Part shown: piece after piece, positions 17,173 to 25,711 of the stretch | Position numbering within the stretch: the stretch's first letter is position 1 | Layout: every line of letters begins with the position of its first letter | NCBI GenBank assembly: GCA_011389935.1 | Contig: JAABTJ010000023.1 | Location: 1-47,489 of the forward strand | DNA from: Desulfobacteraceae bacterium | GTDB lineage: Bacteria; Desulfobacterota; Desulfobacteria; Desulfobacterales; Desulfosalsimonadaceae | Direction of reading: 5' to 3' | DNA: 47,489 nt | Program-made: the position numbers and the translations under genes | Notes under the pieces: model-generated | Database searches by the model: none | Told to the model about the DNA's origin: nothing | What the model saw: only the letters and a program-made list of their open reading frames with translations

Positions 17173-18044
17173 AAACAAAAGAACGGAAAACGCCCCTGAT
17201 CCTGGGCGCGCATCTGTCCATCGCCAGGGGCATCCACCGAGCCCTTCACGATGCCGCCGATCTCGGCTGCGGCGCGCTCCAGGTGTTCACCAAGAATGCC
17301 GGCACCTGGCGGGAAAAGGACATCACCGACAAGCAGGCGGACGCGTTTGGCGCCGCAGTGGAAGAAACAGGCATAAAACAGGTCTTTTCCCACTGCGCCT
17401 ACCTGATCAATCTTGCCGGAAACGACGAGGAAAAAACGGCCATGTCGGTGGAGGCCCTTTACCGCGAAATGCTGCGGTGCGAAAAACTGGGGATCCCTTT
17501 TGTCGTGCTTCATCCCGGTTCGCACATGGGGGACGGGGAGGAAAAGGGAATCCAGCGCATAGCGGCCAACCTGGACCGGGTAATGGAGCGGATCGGCAAA
17601 GGAAAGACCATGGTGCTGCTGGAAACCACCGCCGGGCAGGGAAGCGCCCTGGGGTGCACCTTTGAGCAGCTTGCGGCCATGCGGGACAGGTCGAATTGCG
17701 GGGATCGGATCGGCTTCTGCCTGGACACCTGCCACATTTTCGCCGCCGGGTACGATATTTCCGACGAAAAAAGCTACAAGCGGACCATGACGGCTTTTGA
17801 TGACGCCATCGGGCTCTCCCACCTCTGCCTGCTTCACCTCAATGATGTCAAGAAACCGTGCGGATCGAGGGTGGACCGGCATACACATATCGGCGAGGGG
17901 TATATCGGGGACGCCGGCTTCCGGCTGGTCGTAAACGACAGCAGGCTTTCTGCCATACCCATGATCATCGAAACGCCCAAGGAAAAAGAGGGGCAAAACG
18001 CCGACAAAATCAACCTCGACCGCCTGCGCGCGTTTTACGGATAG
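17169..18044 (+). CDS. nfo: Deoxyribonuclease IV (AP endonuclease, Nfo family)
   Basis: A 291-residue TIM-barrel, Zn-dependent AP endonuclease that cuts 5' of abasic sites, the step after Nth. LGAHLSIARGI (first metal His), VLHPGSHMGDG, LLETTAGQGSALG, GFCLDTCHIFAAGYD and HTHIGEGYIG are the family's metal-ligand motifs, all complete. The frame is open from 17043, but ATG 17169 overlaps the nth stop codon and matches the family N-terminus. The pair forms a short repair operon that ends facing a minus-strand gene 12 bp away. Confidence 0.95.
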   Translation: MKTKERKTPLILGAHLSIARGIHRALHDAADLGCGALQVFTKNAGTWREKDITDKQADAFGAAVEETGIKQVFSHCAYLINLAGNDEEKTAMSVEALYREMLRCEKLGIPFVVLHPGSHMGDGEEKGIQRIAANLDRVMERIGKGKTMVLLETTAGQGSALGCTFEQLAAMRDRSNCGDRIGFCLDTCHIFAAGYDISDEKSYKRTMTAFDDAIGLSHLCLLHLNDVKKPCGSRVDRHTHIGEGYIGDAGFRLVVNDSRLSAIPMIIETPKEKEGQNADKINLDRLRAFYG

Positions 18045-18056
18045 GCTTCGGAAAGG

Positions 18057-18545
18057 CTATCTTCCCTTCAAACGGTCGTAGGCCGCCTGGATTTCCACGA
18101 ATTTCCGGCGCGCCGCCTCCTGAAGATCCTCCCCCAGGTGAGACACCTTGTCCGGGTGATACTGTTGCGCCAGATTCCGGTACGCAGAATGGATTTCCTT
18201 CTGGGACGCCCCCGGGGAAACACCCAGAATCTCGTACGGGCTCTTTGCATGGCTCCCCCCGTGGGAAGAGCCGCCTGTATCCTGCTGACGATATTGCTCT
18301 TGCCCGCTGTTCGCGTGGCGGTAGCCGCCGCCGGCCCGCCCCTGGTCCGCCCCGGGCATCCGCCCGAAAAATCGGTTGATGAAATCCGGCAGCCGGCCGT
18401 ATTTCATGTAATAAATCATCACGGCAGTGACGGCGATATCATCTATCCAACCGAGGACCGGGATGAAACTGGGGAGCAGGTCATAGGGATTGAGGACATA
18501 CAGTATGCCCAGGGTGATAAAAATAATGGATAGCAGGGTTTTCAT
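18057..18545 (-). CDS. DUF1232 membrane segment plus C-terminal J-domain protein
   Basis: A 162-residue protein. Residues 1-50 ([22 protein letters not shown]) are the DUF1232/YkvA-type membrane segment with its NP-DLLP-iP-G-iDD signature. A low-complexity Gly/Gln-rich linker (about 65-95) follows, and residues 100-162 are a J-domain with the HPD tripeptide ([10 protein letters not shown]) that stimulates DnaK ATPase activity. It is thus probably a membrane-anchored DnaK co-chaperone. The client is unknown. The HAD gene lies 5 bp upstream on the same strand, so the two may be co-transcribed. Confidence 0.85.
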   Translation of the reverse strand: MKTLLSIIFITLGILYVLNPYDLLPSFIPVLGWIDDIAVTAVMIYYMKYGRLPDFINRFFGRMPGADQGRAGGGYRHANSGQEQYRQQDTGGSSHGGSHAKSPYEILGVSPGASQKEIHSAYRNLAQQYHPDKVSHLGEDLQEAARRKFVEIQAAYDRLKGR

Positions 18546-18550
18546 GTTGA

Positions 18551-19015
18551 CTACGATCTCAGGGTGGCCTTCAGGCGCATGGGATTTTCAAGCAGGCCGA
18601 TGGCGGACAGGATCGAAGGGCAGACGATGTCCGCCGACACAACGGTTTCCACCGCGGCCCCTTCCCCAAGGATCACGGCAATGCCCAGGGCGGATTCATG
18701 GAGCATTTCCCGGTCGTTTCTGCCGTTTCCGATGCTGACGGTTTTCTCCGCCCCGAGCCCTTCTACAAATTCCCGTTTTTCCCGGGTGTGATCTTTGCCG
18801 GTCAATATCCGGAGGCGACAGTCCACATCGCGCAGGCCTTCCGCGGCCAGTCCGAAGGTATCCGCGGTAATCACATGCAACTCCATATGGTTCGCCAGGC
18901 GGTTCAGGGCGTCTTTTACGCCGTCTATCAGCCGGCCGTCGATGGCCAGGGTGCCGTTATAGTCCATGACCACGTGCTCCAGGCGCAGACGGCCGTATCC
19001 GGGGATATCGATTAC
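18551..19015 (-). CDS. HAD-family hydrolase (soluble P-type-ATPase-like)
   Basis: About 154 residues. Motif I is degenerate in spacing but visible as [10 protein letters not shown] (catalytic D in D-x-N-G-T). Motif II is ITAD, followed by a lysine ([16 protein letters not shown]), and motif III/IV is [12 protein letters not shown]. This is the small cap-less group resembling the phosphatase/P-domain of P-type ATPases (COG4087-like). The substrate is unknown. The frame runs 33 bases further up, but those codons lie in the adjacent repeat element (19044-19189), so ATG 19015 is preferred. Confidence 0.82.
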   Translation of the reverse strand, partial: VIDIPGYGRLRLEHVVMDYNGTLAIDGRLIDGVKDALNRLANHMELHVITADTFGLAAEGLRDVDCRLRILTGKDHTREKREFVEGLGAEKTVSIGNGRNDREMLHESALGIAVILGEGAAVETVVSADIVCPSILSAIGLLENPMRLKATLRS

Positions 19016-19043
19016 CATACCACCAGAACCTTTCGTTTTTATG

Positions 19044-19189
19044 TACAAGCCATCTCAAAAAAAAGATTTTGGCTCAAGATCAAGGCGGAGGTGAAATGGT
19101 AACCGGAGGCATACTGCAGTACTCCGAGGATTCCCATTTCACCGCCAACGAAGATATTGGGCCAAAAGATTTTTTTGTGATGGCTTGTA
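19044..19189 (-). repeat. Palindromic repeat, family 1 (complete 146-bp element)
   Basis: It is bounded by TACAAGCCATC and GATGGCTTGTA terminal inverted repeats with A/T tracts inside. The core, read on the minus strand, has module CCAATATCTTCGTTGGCG, a stem of GGTGAAATGG and CCATTTCACC around a CTGCAG-centred inner palindrome, and module CGCCTTGATCTTGA. It lies between the HAD and EEP genes. It is non-coding, with a miniature-element or REP-like architecture. Confidence 0.85.
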
Positions 19190-19247
19190 GTGTAAGACAA
19201 CTGCCGAAAAGGTCAAGTCCAATCGTGTGCATGCCGGGTGAATCGGT

Positions 19248-20015
19248 CTATTGCATTTCAAGGTCGACCATGTAGGGAAAGTGATCCGACGGGTAGCTGC
19301 CGTTTTTCTGGTCACGGAGGATGCGCGCTTCGATCACCCGGAAACCGGGGCCGGCCAGTATCCAATCCATGCGGGCGCGCTGGGGGACGCCGGTAAACCC
19401 ATGGTGAGTGAAAGCTTCTTTTCCCTCAAGGTTTTCCATGGCCTGCCAGGTGTCCGAAAGGGGGGTTTCGGGTTCGGTCAGAATCCGGTGCACGTCGGAC
19501 CCCGGCTGCTCATTGAAATCCCCCATGACGACCAGGGGATCTTCCACCTGCCTTGCCCAGCCGGCGATGATCCTGGCCTGGTTGATTCTTGCCTCTTCCC
19601 CCATGTGGTCCAGGTGGGTCACGCCGGCGCAGATAGGCCTGCCGGTCTTCCGGTCACGCATGCGGCAATGGCTCATCATCCTCGGAAAGGCGCTGTCCCA
19701 GGACTTGCTGAGATAAACATCGGGGGTTTTCGAGAGCCATACGTCGGCGCCGCGGATGATTTCAAAGCGCTCCTTTTTGAGAAACAACGTGGGGCACTGC
19801 GCCTCGGAGGCCTGCGGCCGCCCCGACATGTATACAATATATTCCGGCAGCATCTCTTCAAGGTACAGCAGCTGCCCCGGCTTTCCTTCCTGGGTGCCCA
19901 GGATGTCCGGCGAATGGCGGGATATGAGTTCCGCCACCATGGCTTTCCGAAAGGCCCACCCGTGGCGGCCGTCCCGGTCATTTTCAAATCTCAGGTTGAA
20001 CGTCATCACACGCAT
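19248..20015 (-). CDS. Endonuclease/exonuclease/phosphatase-fold metal hydrolase
   Basis: A 255-residue protein of the EEP superfamily. The signature residues are in order: MTFNLRF, GTQEG (metal-binding Glu), THLDHMG, MGDFNEQPGS, RMDWILAG and the terminal YPSDHFPYM (catalytic Asp-His). There is no signal peptide, so it is probably cytoplasmic. EEP enzymes cut nucleic acids, phospholipid head groups or inositol phosphates, and nothing visible decides between these. The acyl-CoA dehydrogenase gene ends only 27 bp upstream on the same strand, which suggests a shared transcript. Confidence 0.85.
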   Translation of the reverse strand: MRVMTFNLRFENDRDGRHGWAFRKAMVAELISRHSPDILGTQEGKPGQLLYLEEMLPEYIVYMSGRPQASEAQCPTLFLKKERFEIIRGADVWLSKTPDVYLSKSWDSAFPRMMSHCRMRDRKTGRPICAGVTHLDHMGEEARINQARIIAGWARQVEDPLVVMGDFNEQPGSDVHRILTEPETPLSDTWQAMENLEGKEAFTHHGFTGVPQRARMDWILAGPGFRVIEARILRDQKNGSYPSDHFPYMVDLEMQ

Positions 20016-20042
20016 CGTTTCAATAGCACCCGCTTTTTCAGA

Positions 20043-21188
20043 TTACAGACCCATGAACTTTCCGGCGATCTGCTTCATGATTTCGTTGGTTCCGGCGAAA
20101 ATCGACATGACGCGGATATCCCGGAATCCTCTTGCGATGGGGCAGGCTTCCGTAAACCCGTAATCCCCGTAAAGGTCCAGGCACTGCTGCGACACGCGCT
20201 TGGCCAAATCCGTGATCCAGTATTTTGCCATGGAGGTTTCCACGATTTCCGGTTCCCCTGCGGCATGCCCGGCAATGAGCTTGTCCAGAAACGTGCGCCC
20301 GAGCCGGACCTCGGTGGCCATTTCCACCAGCGCAAACATCACCGCCTGGCGCTTGGAAAGCGGTTTTCCCGTTGCATCCGCCGTTTCCCGGCAGAATTTC
20401 TGCGTTATTTCGAGCATGTATTCCGCGGCCGCCTGGCCGCCGATGGCGGTCATGAGGCGCTCCTGCTGCAGCTTCTCCATGAGCATGTGAAACCCCGCGC
20501 CGTCGCTGCCCATCCGGTTTTCTTCGGGAATCCGGCAGTCGGTGAAAAACATCTCCGCGGTGTCCTGGCTGTGAAACCCCATTTTTTCGAGATGCCGCCC
20601 TTTTTTGAAACCGGGCGTCCCCGACTCGACCAGGTAGAGGGAAACCGACTCGTACGGGTTTTCCACCGCCGGATTTTTCGCGGCCACGATGACCAGGTCG
20701 GCGTTTATCCCGTTGGAGATGAAGGTTTTGGAACCGTTGAGCACGATCTCGTCGCCGGATTTTTCCGCAGTAGCGGTCATGGAGGCCAGGTCGGAGCCCG
20801 CATCCGGCTCGGTCATGGCAATCGCGGTGATGATATCCCCCGATACGCAGCCGGGGAGATATTTCCGCTTCTGCGCTTCCGTTCCGAAAGACTGGATGTA
20901 GGGAACCACCACGTCGCTGTGGAGCATGGAGGCGAGACCGGTATGGTTGGTCCGCGTCATTTCCTCCGCAACGATCACCGAATACAAAAAATCGCCGCCC
21001 AACCCGCCGTACTGCTCGGATACGGACGTACAGAGGAAGCCTTCCCGCCCCATTTTCTGCCATGCCCATTTGGGCGTGATGTGCTCCTTTTCCCACTGAT
21101 CCGTATACGGCATGATTTCACTTTCCAGAAACCGGCGTAGCCGCATGCGAAAATTGTCGTGATCCTCGTTGTACTGCAGTATTTTCAT
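20043..21188 (-). CDS. Acyl-CoA dehydrogenase, long-chain (ACADL-like)
   Basis: A 381-residue FAD flavoprotein catalysing alpha,beta-dehydrogenation of acyl-CoA in beta-oxidation, with electrons passed to ETF. MTEPDAGSDLASM is the FAD/substrate signature. The usual catalytic Glu site near the C-terminus reads IFAGTNEIMK, with Ala in place of Glu. As in long-chain and isovaleryl-CoA dehydrogenases, a glutamate is instead on helix G: E243 in LQQERLMTA, closely like the LPQERL of mammalian LCAD. It should therefore be active and of the long-chain or branched type. It lies 14 bp after another acyl-CoA dehydrogenase gene, so the pair is an operon. Confidence 0.92.
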   Translation of the reverse strand: MKILQYNEDHDNFRMRLRRFLESEIMPYTDQWEKEHITPKWAWQKMGREGFLCTSVSEQYGGLGGDFLYSVIVAEEMTRTNHTGLASMLHSDVVVPYIQSFGTEAQKRKYLPGCVSGDIITAIAMTEPDAGSDLASMTATAEKSGDEIVLNGSKTFISNGINADLVIVAAKNPAVENPYESVSLYLVESGTPGFKKGRHLEKMGFHSQDTAEMFFTDCRIPEENRMGSDGAGFHMLMEKLQQERLMTAIGGQAAAEYMLEITQKFCRETADATGKPLSKRQAVMFALVEMATEVRLGRTFLDKLIAGHAAGEPEIVETSMAKYWITDLAKRVSQQCLDLYGDYGFTEACPIARGFRDIRVMSIFAGTNEIMKQIAGKFMGL

Positions 21189-21202
21189 GAGACGACTCCT
21201 GT

Positions 21203-22363
21203 TTATTTAAGCTTTCCGATCACCACGTCCGCGATTGCATCTTTCAGCGCCAGGGCCGAGCCCATCATAATATCAATGGTTTTCGCGTCCCGGTAAAAAT
21301 GCTCCACCTCGTATTCGGTCATGTAGCCGTATCCGCCCAGAAGCTGGACGGCCTCGTCCGTCACCGCCATGGCGCATTTGGACGCTGTCAGCTTGGCGAT
21401 CGCCGCTTCTGCGGCATCGCATTTTTTCCGGTCGAATTTCCAGGCCGTCCGGTAAACGAGCCACCGGGTCTGCTCGATCCGTGCCGCCATTTCCGCGATT
21501 TTGTGCCGGGTCACCTGGAACCGGGCCAGCTTCCGGCCGAACTGCTCCCGCTGCCGGATATAGTCCAGCGCCCGGTCAAAAGCGCCCTGGGCCGTTCCCA
21601 GGGCCATTGCCGAAAGCTGAATCCGTGCCTCGTTTATAAAGGCAGGCCCGCCGCCGGGGACCGAACCACTTTTCTGCAGAAGATTTCCCGCATCAACGCG
21701 CACGTTGTCGAAACGGACGTGGCCGAATGAGACCATATTGTTTCCGAGGGTCTGCCCCGCATCCGTCAGGCGGATTCCTTTCCGGTCGCCCTCCACGACG
21801 GCCAGGAAAACATCTCCGCTGTCACCGGACGCGCCGTTTTCTCCCTCCTTTCGGCCCAGCACCACGAAAAAGGAGGCGTTCATGCCGTTTACCACAAAAT
21901 TCTTTTCCCCGTTGATGAGAATATGGCCGTTGTCTTCCCGTATCGTGGTCGATACGGATGCAAGATTGCCAAACATTCCGGTTTCAAAAAAAGCACAGGC
22001 GGAAAGGCTCCCGCCCTCCACAACCGGCAGGACAAACTTCTCTGCAAGTTCGTTGCTGCCAAACCGAAAAATGCACTCCGCCGCAAAACCGGAGAAGAGA
22101 AGCGCCATTCCCATGGCCGAATCCTGCCGGCAAAACTGTTCGGCAACAAGCGCGTTCTCCAGAAGTCCCATCCCCGCCCCCTCGCAGGAGGCGGGATAGT
22201 GAATACCGATAAATCCCAGTTCCCCCGCTTTTTTGAGCACGTTTTCCGGATACTTCCGCCCCTTTGATAATTCAATGACCATTTCCTTGTCGAACTCGCC
22301 TTTTGCAAAGTCCCTGGCCGCTTTCTGGATTTCTTTCTGCGGCTTGCTCAATTCAAATTCCAT
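21203..22363 (-). CDS. Acyl-CoA dehydrogenase-like protein with atypical active site
   Basis: A 386-residue acyl-CoA dehydrogenase fold. LGTAQGAFDRALDYIRQREQFGRKL, here split as LGTAQGAFDRALDYI and RQREQFGRKL, and LLGGYGYMTEYEVEHFYRDAK are standard C-terminal-domain signatures. The segment that normally reads IYEGTNE, carrying the catalytic Glu, is IMMGSALALKD (M366-M367-G-S), so the canonical base is missing. On helix G the residue before Arg is Ala (NEARIQLSA), with E245 one position off the long-chain-type site. The FAD segment also reads FFETGMFGNLAS rather than TEP-AGSD. It may act on an unusual substrate or pair with the downstream dehydrogenase as a non-equivalent partner; this is inference. 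Confidence 0.85.
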   Translation of the reverse strand: MEFELSKPQKEIQKAARDFAKGEFDKEMVIELSKGRKYPENVLKKAGELGFIGIHYPASCEGAGMGLLENALVAEQFCRQDSAMGMALLFSGFAAECIFRFGSNELAEKFVLPVVEGGSLSACAFFETGMFGNLASVSTTIREDNGHILINGEKNFVVNGMNASFFVVLGRKEGENGASGDSGDVFLAVVEGDRKGIRLTDAGQTLGNNMVSFGHVRFDNVRVDAGNLLQKSGSVPGGGPAFINEARIQLSAMALGTAQGAFDRALDYIRQREQFGRKLARFQVTRHKIAEMAARIEQTRWLVYRTAWKFDRKKCDAAEAAIAKLTASKCAMAVTDEAVQLLGGYGYMTEYEVEHFYRDAKTIDIMMGSALALKDAIADVVIGKLK

Positions 22364-22430
22364 TATTCATCCCCTTGCCAAAAAGTGATGGTGTGGCAAA
22401 AACACGACTGCGGGCATGCCGGCATTAAAT

Positions 22431-22460
22431 TTTTGCTTCCAGCGTTTGATGGAAGCAAAA
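22431..22460. other. Perfect 10-bp hairpin upstream of the acyl-CoA dehydrogenase operon
   Basis: TTTTGCTTCC (22431-22440) and GGAAGCAAAA (22451-22460) form a perfect stem with a 10-base loop. It sits in the 285-bp divergent region between the acyl-CoA dehydrogenases (minus) and lnt (plus), about 70 bp from the former's ATG. It could be an operator or a leader hairpin. It has no following T-run suitable for termination on either strand. Confidence 0.55.
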
Positions 22461-22648
22461 GGATAAATCCGGGCCGGAAAATTGTCAAGCGGAAATCGGC
22501 GGTATGCAGATTACAAAAGCAAATGTCGTACAGGAAATGGAAACCGGGGAGAAACCCCCGGAATAGAATTGACATTGCAACGGATTGTGAAGTACCTTTT
22601 CCGGAAGTGCTAACCGTCCAAACCCGAAACACCCTTTCCGGAAAACCG

Positions 22649-24259
22649 ATGAATCTGCTGCTGATTTTACTCTCCGCGCTCCTGTATATCGTCGCCTTCC
22701 CCGGGTGGGACATCGGTTTTACCGCGTTTATTGCCCTTGTCCCCCTGTTTCGGGTCGTTGAGAGCGCCCGTTCGGATTTGCGCGCAATCGGGTATGGGGC
22801 GCTCTGGGGAGGACTGGTTTCAACGGGGATGGGATACTGGCTTTTACCGGCCCTGATCGGTCATTTCGCCATGTGGCCGCCCAAAGCCCTGGCTTTTTAC
22901 ATGCTTTCCGTGACCCTCCCCTCCTGCCTGATCTACGCCTTTCTGATTGCTGTTTATCGGTTCGTGCACCACCGCCATCTTGCGTGGTACGCCCTTGCGC
23001 TGCCCGCCCTGTGGACGCTTGCGGAATATCTAAAGGAAATGGTGCCGGCAATCCTTCCCTGGGGGGGTATCGGGTATGCCGCCCTCCCCTTTTACCGGTT
23101 TGTTCAGATTGCGGACCTGGGCGGAGTGCACGCCCTGACTTTCGTTATCGCAGCGATCAACGCCGTTGCCTGGTTCCTCCTTCGCAGCCTCGGACGGGGG
23201 GGCGCATCCCTTGGATCACCGGCGCAAACCACCGGGCGGCTTCCCCTCCGATATCCAAAGACAACTTCTGCAGCGGCTCTTGTTTTACTTCTGGCCATAT
23301 GCCTTCCCCTGGTTTACGGGTCCGTCCGCCTGGGCCGCATTAATGACGCGATAAACGAAGAAATGGCTGCGGGCAGGCCTTCCCAGGCCGTTCTTGTCCA
23401 GGGAAATTTCGACCTTGATGACCGGTGGAGCGGCATGGGGTTTTACCGCCGCCTCCAGACCTACCTGGCCATGAGCGGCAAAGGGGTCCCCGGATACGAC
23501 AGGGAAAGCGAAAAAAAACAAAAGGGGGAACACCGGAAGCGGGTCATTGTCTGGCCGGAAACCACCCTTAACGAACCCGGACGCATGAACGGGGGCTTTT
23601 TCCGGCAAATCATGCGCGGTATCGGAGAGAATGCCCTTTTGATTTCAGGCGGCCTTCACAAGGATACCGCCACGGGGCAGATGACCAACTGCGCCTATCT
23701 TGTTTCCGGAAAAGGCACGCTGATGCGCTATGACAAGAATATTTTGCTCCCCTACGCCGAGACGTCAAGGGTATTTGACTGGCTGGGGGCGTATTACACC
23801 GCACCGAGCGAATTTGCCGCCGGCCGAACGCCGTCGTTTATGGACACGCCCCATGGAGGTGTAGGCGTGTCCATCTGTTTCGAGATCCTCTACCCCCGCT
23901 ACATCGCCCGGTCGGTCGGTTCAGGGGCCGAATTTCTTGTCAATATCTCAAACGATGCGTGGTTCGGGGATTCACCCATGCCGCGCATGCACCTGAACGC
24001 GGCGCGCATGCGGGCCATTGAAAACCGGCGGTTCCTTTTGCGAACGGCCAACAGCGGCTTTTCAGCCGTCATCTCTCCGGACGGGCGCGTTGCGAAACGC
24101 ACGGAACTTTTCCAGCGCCAGTCCATAGAAAGCGACTTTTCCCGCCTGTCCGCCCTGTCCCCTTATACCCGATGGGGGGATTGGCCGGTCCTTTTTTCCG
24201 TCATCGTTCTGGGAATCGTCCTGCTGCAGATGGTCCTGAAAAAAGAGGCGCGCCCTTAG
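22649..24259 (+). CDS. lnt: Apolipoprotein N-acyltransferase
   Basis: A 536-residue inner-membrane enzyme that adds the third acyl chain to the N-terminal Cys of lipoproteins. The N-terminal ~230 residues contain about six or seven membrane segments, and the remainder is the periplasmic nitrilase-like domain. The Glu-Lys-Cys catalytic triad is visible as E304 (VWPETTL), K363 (YDKNILLPYAE) and C410 (GVSICFEILYPRY). The frame extends upstream to 22385 without sequence like Lnt, and ATG 22649 gives the normal hydrophobic N-terminus MNLLLILLSALLYIVAFPGW. It is convergent with the foldase gene; the stop codons overlap. Confidence 0.94.
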   Translation: MNLLLILLSALLYIVAFPGWDIGFTAFIALVPLFRVVESARSDLRAIGYGALWGGLVSTGMGYWLLPALIGHFAMWPPKALAFYMLSVTLPSCLIYAFLIAVYRFVHHRHLAWYALALPALWTLAEYLKEMVPAILPWGGIGYAALPFYRFVQIADLGGVHALTFVIAAINAVAWFLLRSLGRGGASLGSPAQTTGRLPLRYPKTTSAAALVLLLAICLPLVYGSVRLGRINDAINEEMAAGRPSQAVLVQGNFDLDDRWSGMGFYRRLQTYLAMSGKGVPGYDRESEKKQKGEHRKRVIVWPETTLNEPGRMNGGFFRQIMRGIGENALLISGGLHKDTATGQMTNCAYLVSGKGTLMRYDKNILLPYAETSRVFDWLGAYYTAPSEFAAGRTPSFMDTPHGGVGVSICFEILYPRYIARSVGSGAEFLVNISNDAWFGDSPMPRMHLNAARMRAIENRRFLLRTANSGFSAVISPDGRVAKRTELFQRQSIESDFSRLSALSPYTRWGDWPVLFSVIVLGIVLLQMVLKKEARP

Positions 24260-25383
24260 CGGGACTGAATCCCCTTCCCCTGGTGTTCTTCCATCAACTT
24301 TTCCCGCTCGATGCGCATGGTTTCGCTCCGGCGAAACGCTTCGGCCTGGTCGCCAAATATCTCGTCCTGGAGCTGCCGGAGCGTTGTTTCCTTTTGCGCT
24401 TCTGTCAGATCCGGATTTTCACGCACCGCGGCTTCGCTCTCCCGGTAACTTTCTTTCTGCTGCTTTTCCCGGGCGAGCTGCCGGTCAACGGCTTCAAGGC
24501 GTTCGATCGCCTCGGGCGGAAAAAACTGGGCCCGGAATTCATCTATTTTTTCCTGCCGCGCCTCCGCCGAGGGGAGTTCGGCAAGATCTTTCTCATAGAT
24601 CTTCATCTTTTCCCGGTAACGGGTGTACTCGCCGGGATGGGCCTCAACGGCATCCGCCTCGTCCCCCCACATATCGGTATTGAGCTCCCGGAGCATCGCC
24701 TCTTTTTCCGAACCGTAGAGATCATCGTCGCCGACGATGACGGCACGGCGAAACGCATATTCCCGGGCCTTGACATCCGCGCCGAAAAGCTGGTCCGCAA
24801 GCGCCTCCCCCAGTCGCTCCCTCCGAAAGGCCTGTATCTGTTTCAGGGCGTCAAGGGCGTCTTCCGGGGTCCTTATGAGGCCGAAGCTTTGGAACGCCTC
24901 ACCAAGGGCGATTTCGCACTCAATATATTTCTGGTAGGTCTCATAGAGCTGCTGCGCCTCGGGCGCCGAAAATTCCGAAAACAGGTATTCCCTCACCTGC
25001 TCAAGGTGATCGCCCAGGTTGACGCTGTCTTTGAACCGGCTTTCCAGGTGTTTGAAATACCTCGCGGTCGTATGGGAATTGATCAGCGCCTCGGAAAATA
25101 TTTCCCGGATATCGATCGCATCGGCCGGTTCCGGCCCCTCACCCGCGCCGGCCCGGGGTCCCGCCCCTCCGTCAGATGTCGTCTTTCCGCCGGCGACGCG
25201 GGGAAGAGGGCGCCGGGCCTTTTTTACGTCATCATAGGTAATGTTATCGCTCTTATCGTAGATATATCCGGAACCGGCTTCACGTTCCCTTCCGGTTTCC
25301 TGGGGGTACAACCAGTACAAAACCACGGCGATGAGAAAAACAAGGCCGGCAAGAGCGGTAACTCTTTTTCTGCTGATGTTCAT
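24256..25383 (-). CDS. Lipase-specific foldase (steric chaperone, LifO-like)
   Basis: A 375-residue protein with a short cytoplasmic start and a single N-terminal membrane anchor (about residues 8-27, ALAGLVFLIAVVLYWLY). A Gly/Pro/Ala-rich periplasmic linker (about 55-85) and a long, charged, mostly helical domain follow. Such an anchor-linker-helical layout is that of lipase chaperones, which fold a secreted lipase in the periplasm. The segment TARYFKHLESRFKDSVNLGD lies where the family has its R-x1-2-F-D-(F/Y) motif; here it reads R-Y-F-K. The lipase gene directly upstream on the same strand supports the call. The intergenic gap holds a terminator-like hairpin and a repeat, so expression may be lower than that of the lipase. 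Confidence 0.85.
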   Translation of the reverse strand: MNISRKRVTALAGLVFLIAVVLYWLYPQETGREREAGSGYIYDKSDNITYDDVKKARRPLPRVAGGKTTSDGGAGPRAGAGEGPEPADAIDIREIFSEALINSHTTARYFKHLESRFKDSVNLGDHLEQVREYLFSEFSAPEAQQLYETYQKYIECEIALGEAFQSFGLIRTPEDALDALKQIQAFRRERLGEALADQLFGADVKAREYAFRRAVIVGDDDLYGSEKEAMLRELNTDMWGDEADAVEAHPGEYTRYREKMKIYEKDLAELPSAEARQEKIDEFRAQFFPPEAIERLEAVDRQLAREKQQKESYRESEAAVRENPDLTEAQKETTLRQLQDEIFGDQAEAFRRSETMRIEREKLMEEHQGKGIQSR

Positions 25384-25463
25384 GGCAAAAATCTCCGGTG
25401 AATCACATGTAATGCGGATTGTTCATGAGGATGGACGATGAAACCTTTTTGCCGCCGGTTACG

Positions 25464-25494
25464 AAAAAAGGGGCACCGGATCGGCGCCCCTTTT
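25464..25494 (-). terminator. Terminator or attenuator between lipase and foldase
   Basis: On the minus strand AAAAGGGGCGCCGAT and CCGGTGCCCCTTTTTT form a GC-rich stem ending in a T-run, between the lipase stop and the foldase start. It would cut or reduce read-through from the lipase into the foldase gene. Confidence 0.75.
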
Positions 25495-25510
25495 ATGATC
25501 AATTTTTCAT

Positions 25511-25637
25511 GACGGCTTCGTAAAAAATCCAATATCTGCGTTGCGCACAAATTTTGAAGAATCTCACTTACGGCTACGTACGCTCAATTCTTCAAAAATT
25601 GTACGCGCCTTGATCTTGAACTTTTTACTTTGCCGTC
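25511..25637 (+). repeat. Palindromic repeat, family 2 (complete copy)
   Basis: The repeat is bounded by GACGGCTTCGTAAAAA and TTTTTACTTTGCCGTC. Inside are the module CCAATATCTGCGTTG, a long stem (ACAAATTTTGAAGAAT against ATTCTTCAAAAATTGT) around a TACGTA-containing loop, and the module CGCCTTGATCTTGA. The last 14-mer is identical to one in family 1 at 19044-19189. It lies downstream of the lipase stop codon. A further GACTTTTTACGGG copy of the end lies near 25645-25657. Confidence 0.85.
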
Positions 25638-25711
25638 CAAAATCGACTTTTTACGGGTGCATTTTTCATGGTGTCCTGAAAAAAAGCAGTGCACGCATTT
25701 TTTTCAGTGCA

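Noticed and set aside
19251..21140. 629-residue plus-strand open frame
   Set aside because: It is a shadow of the EEP hydrolase and acyl-CoA dehydrogenase genes on the minus strand.
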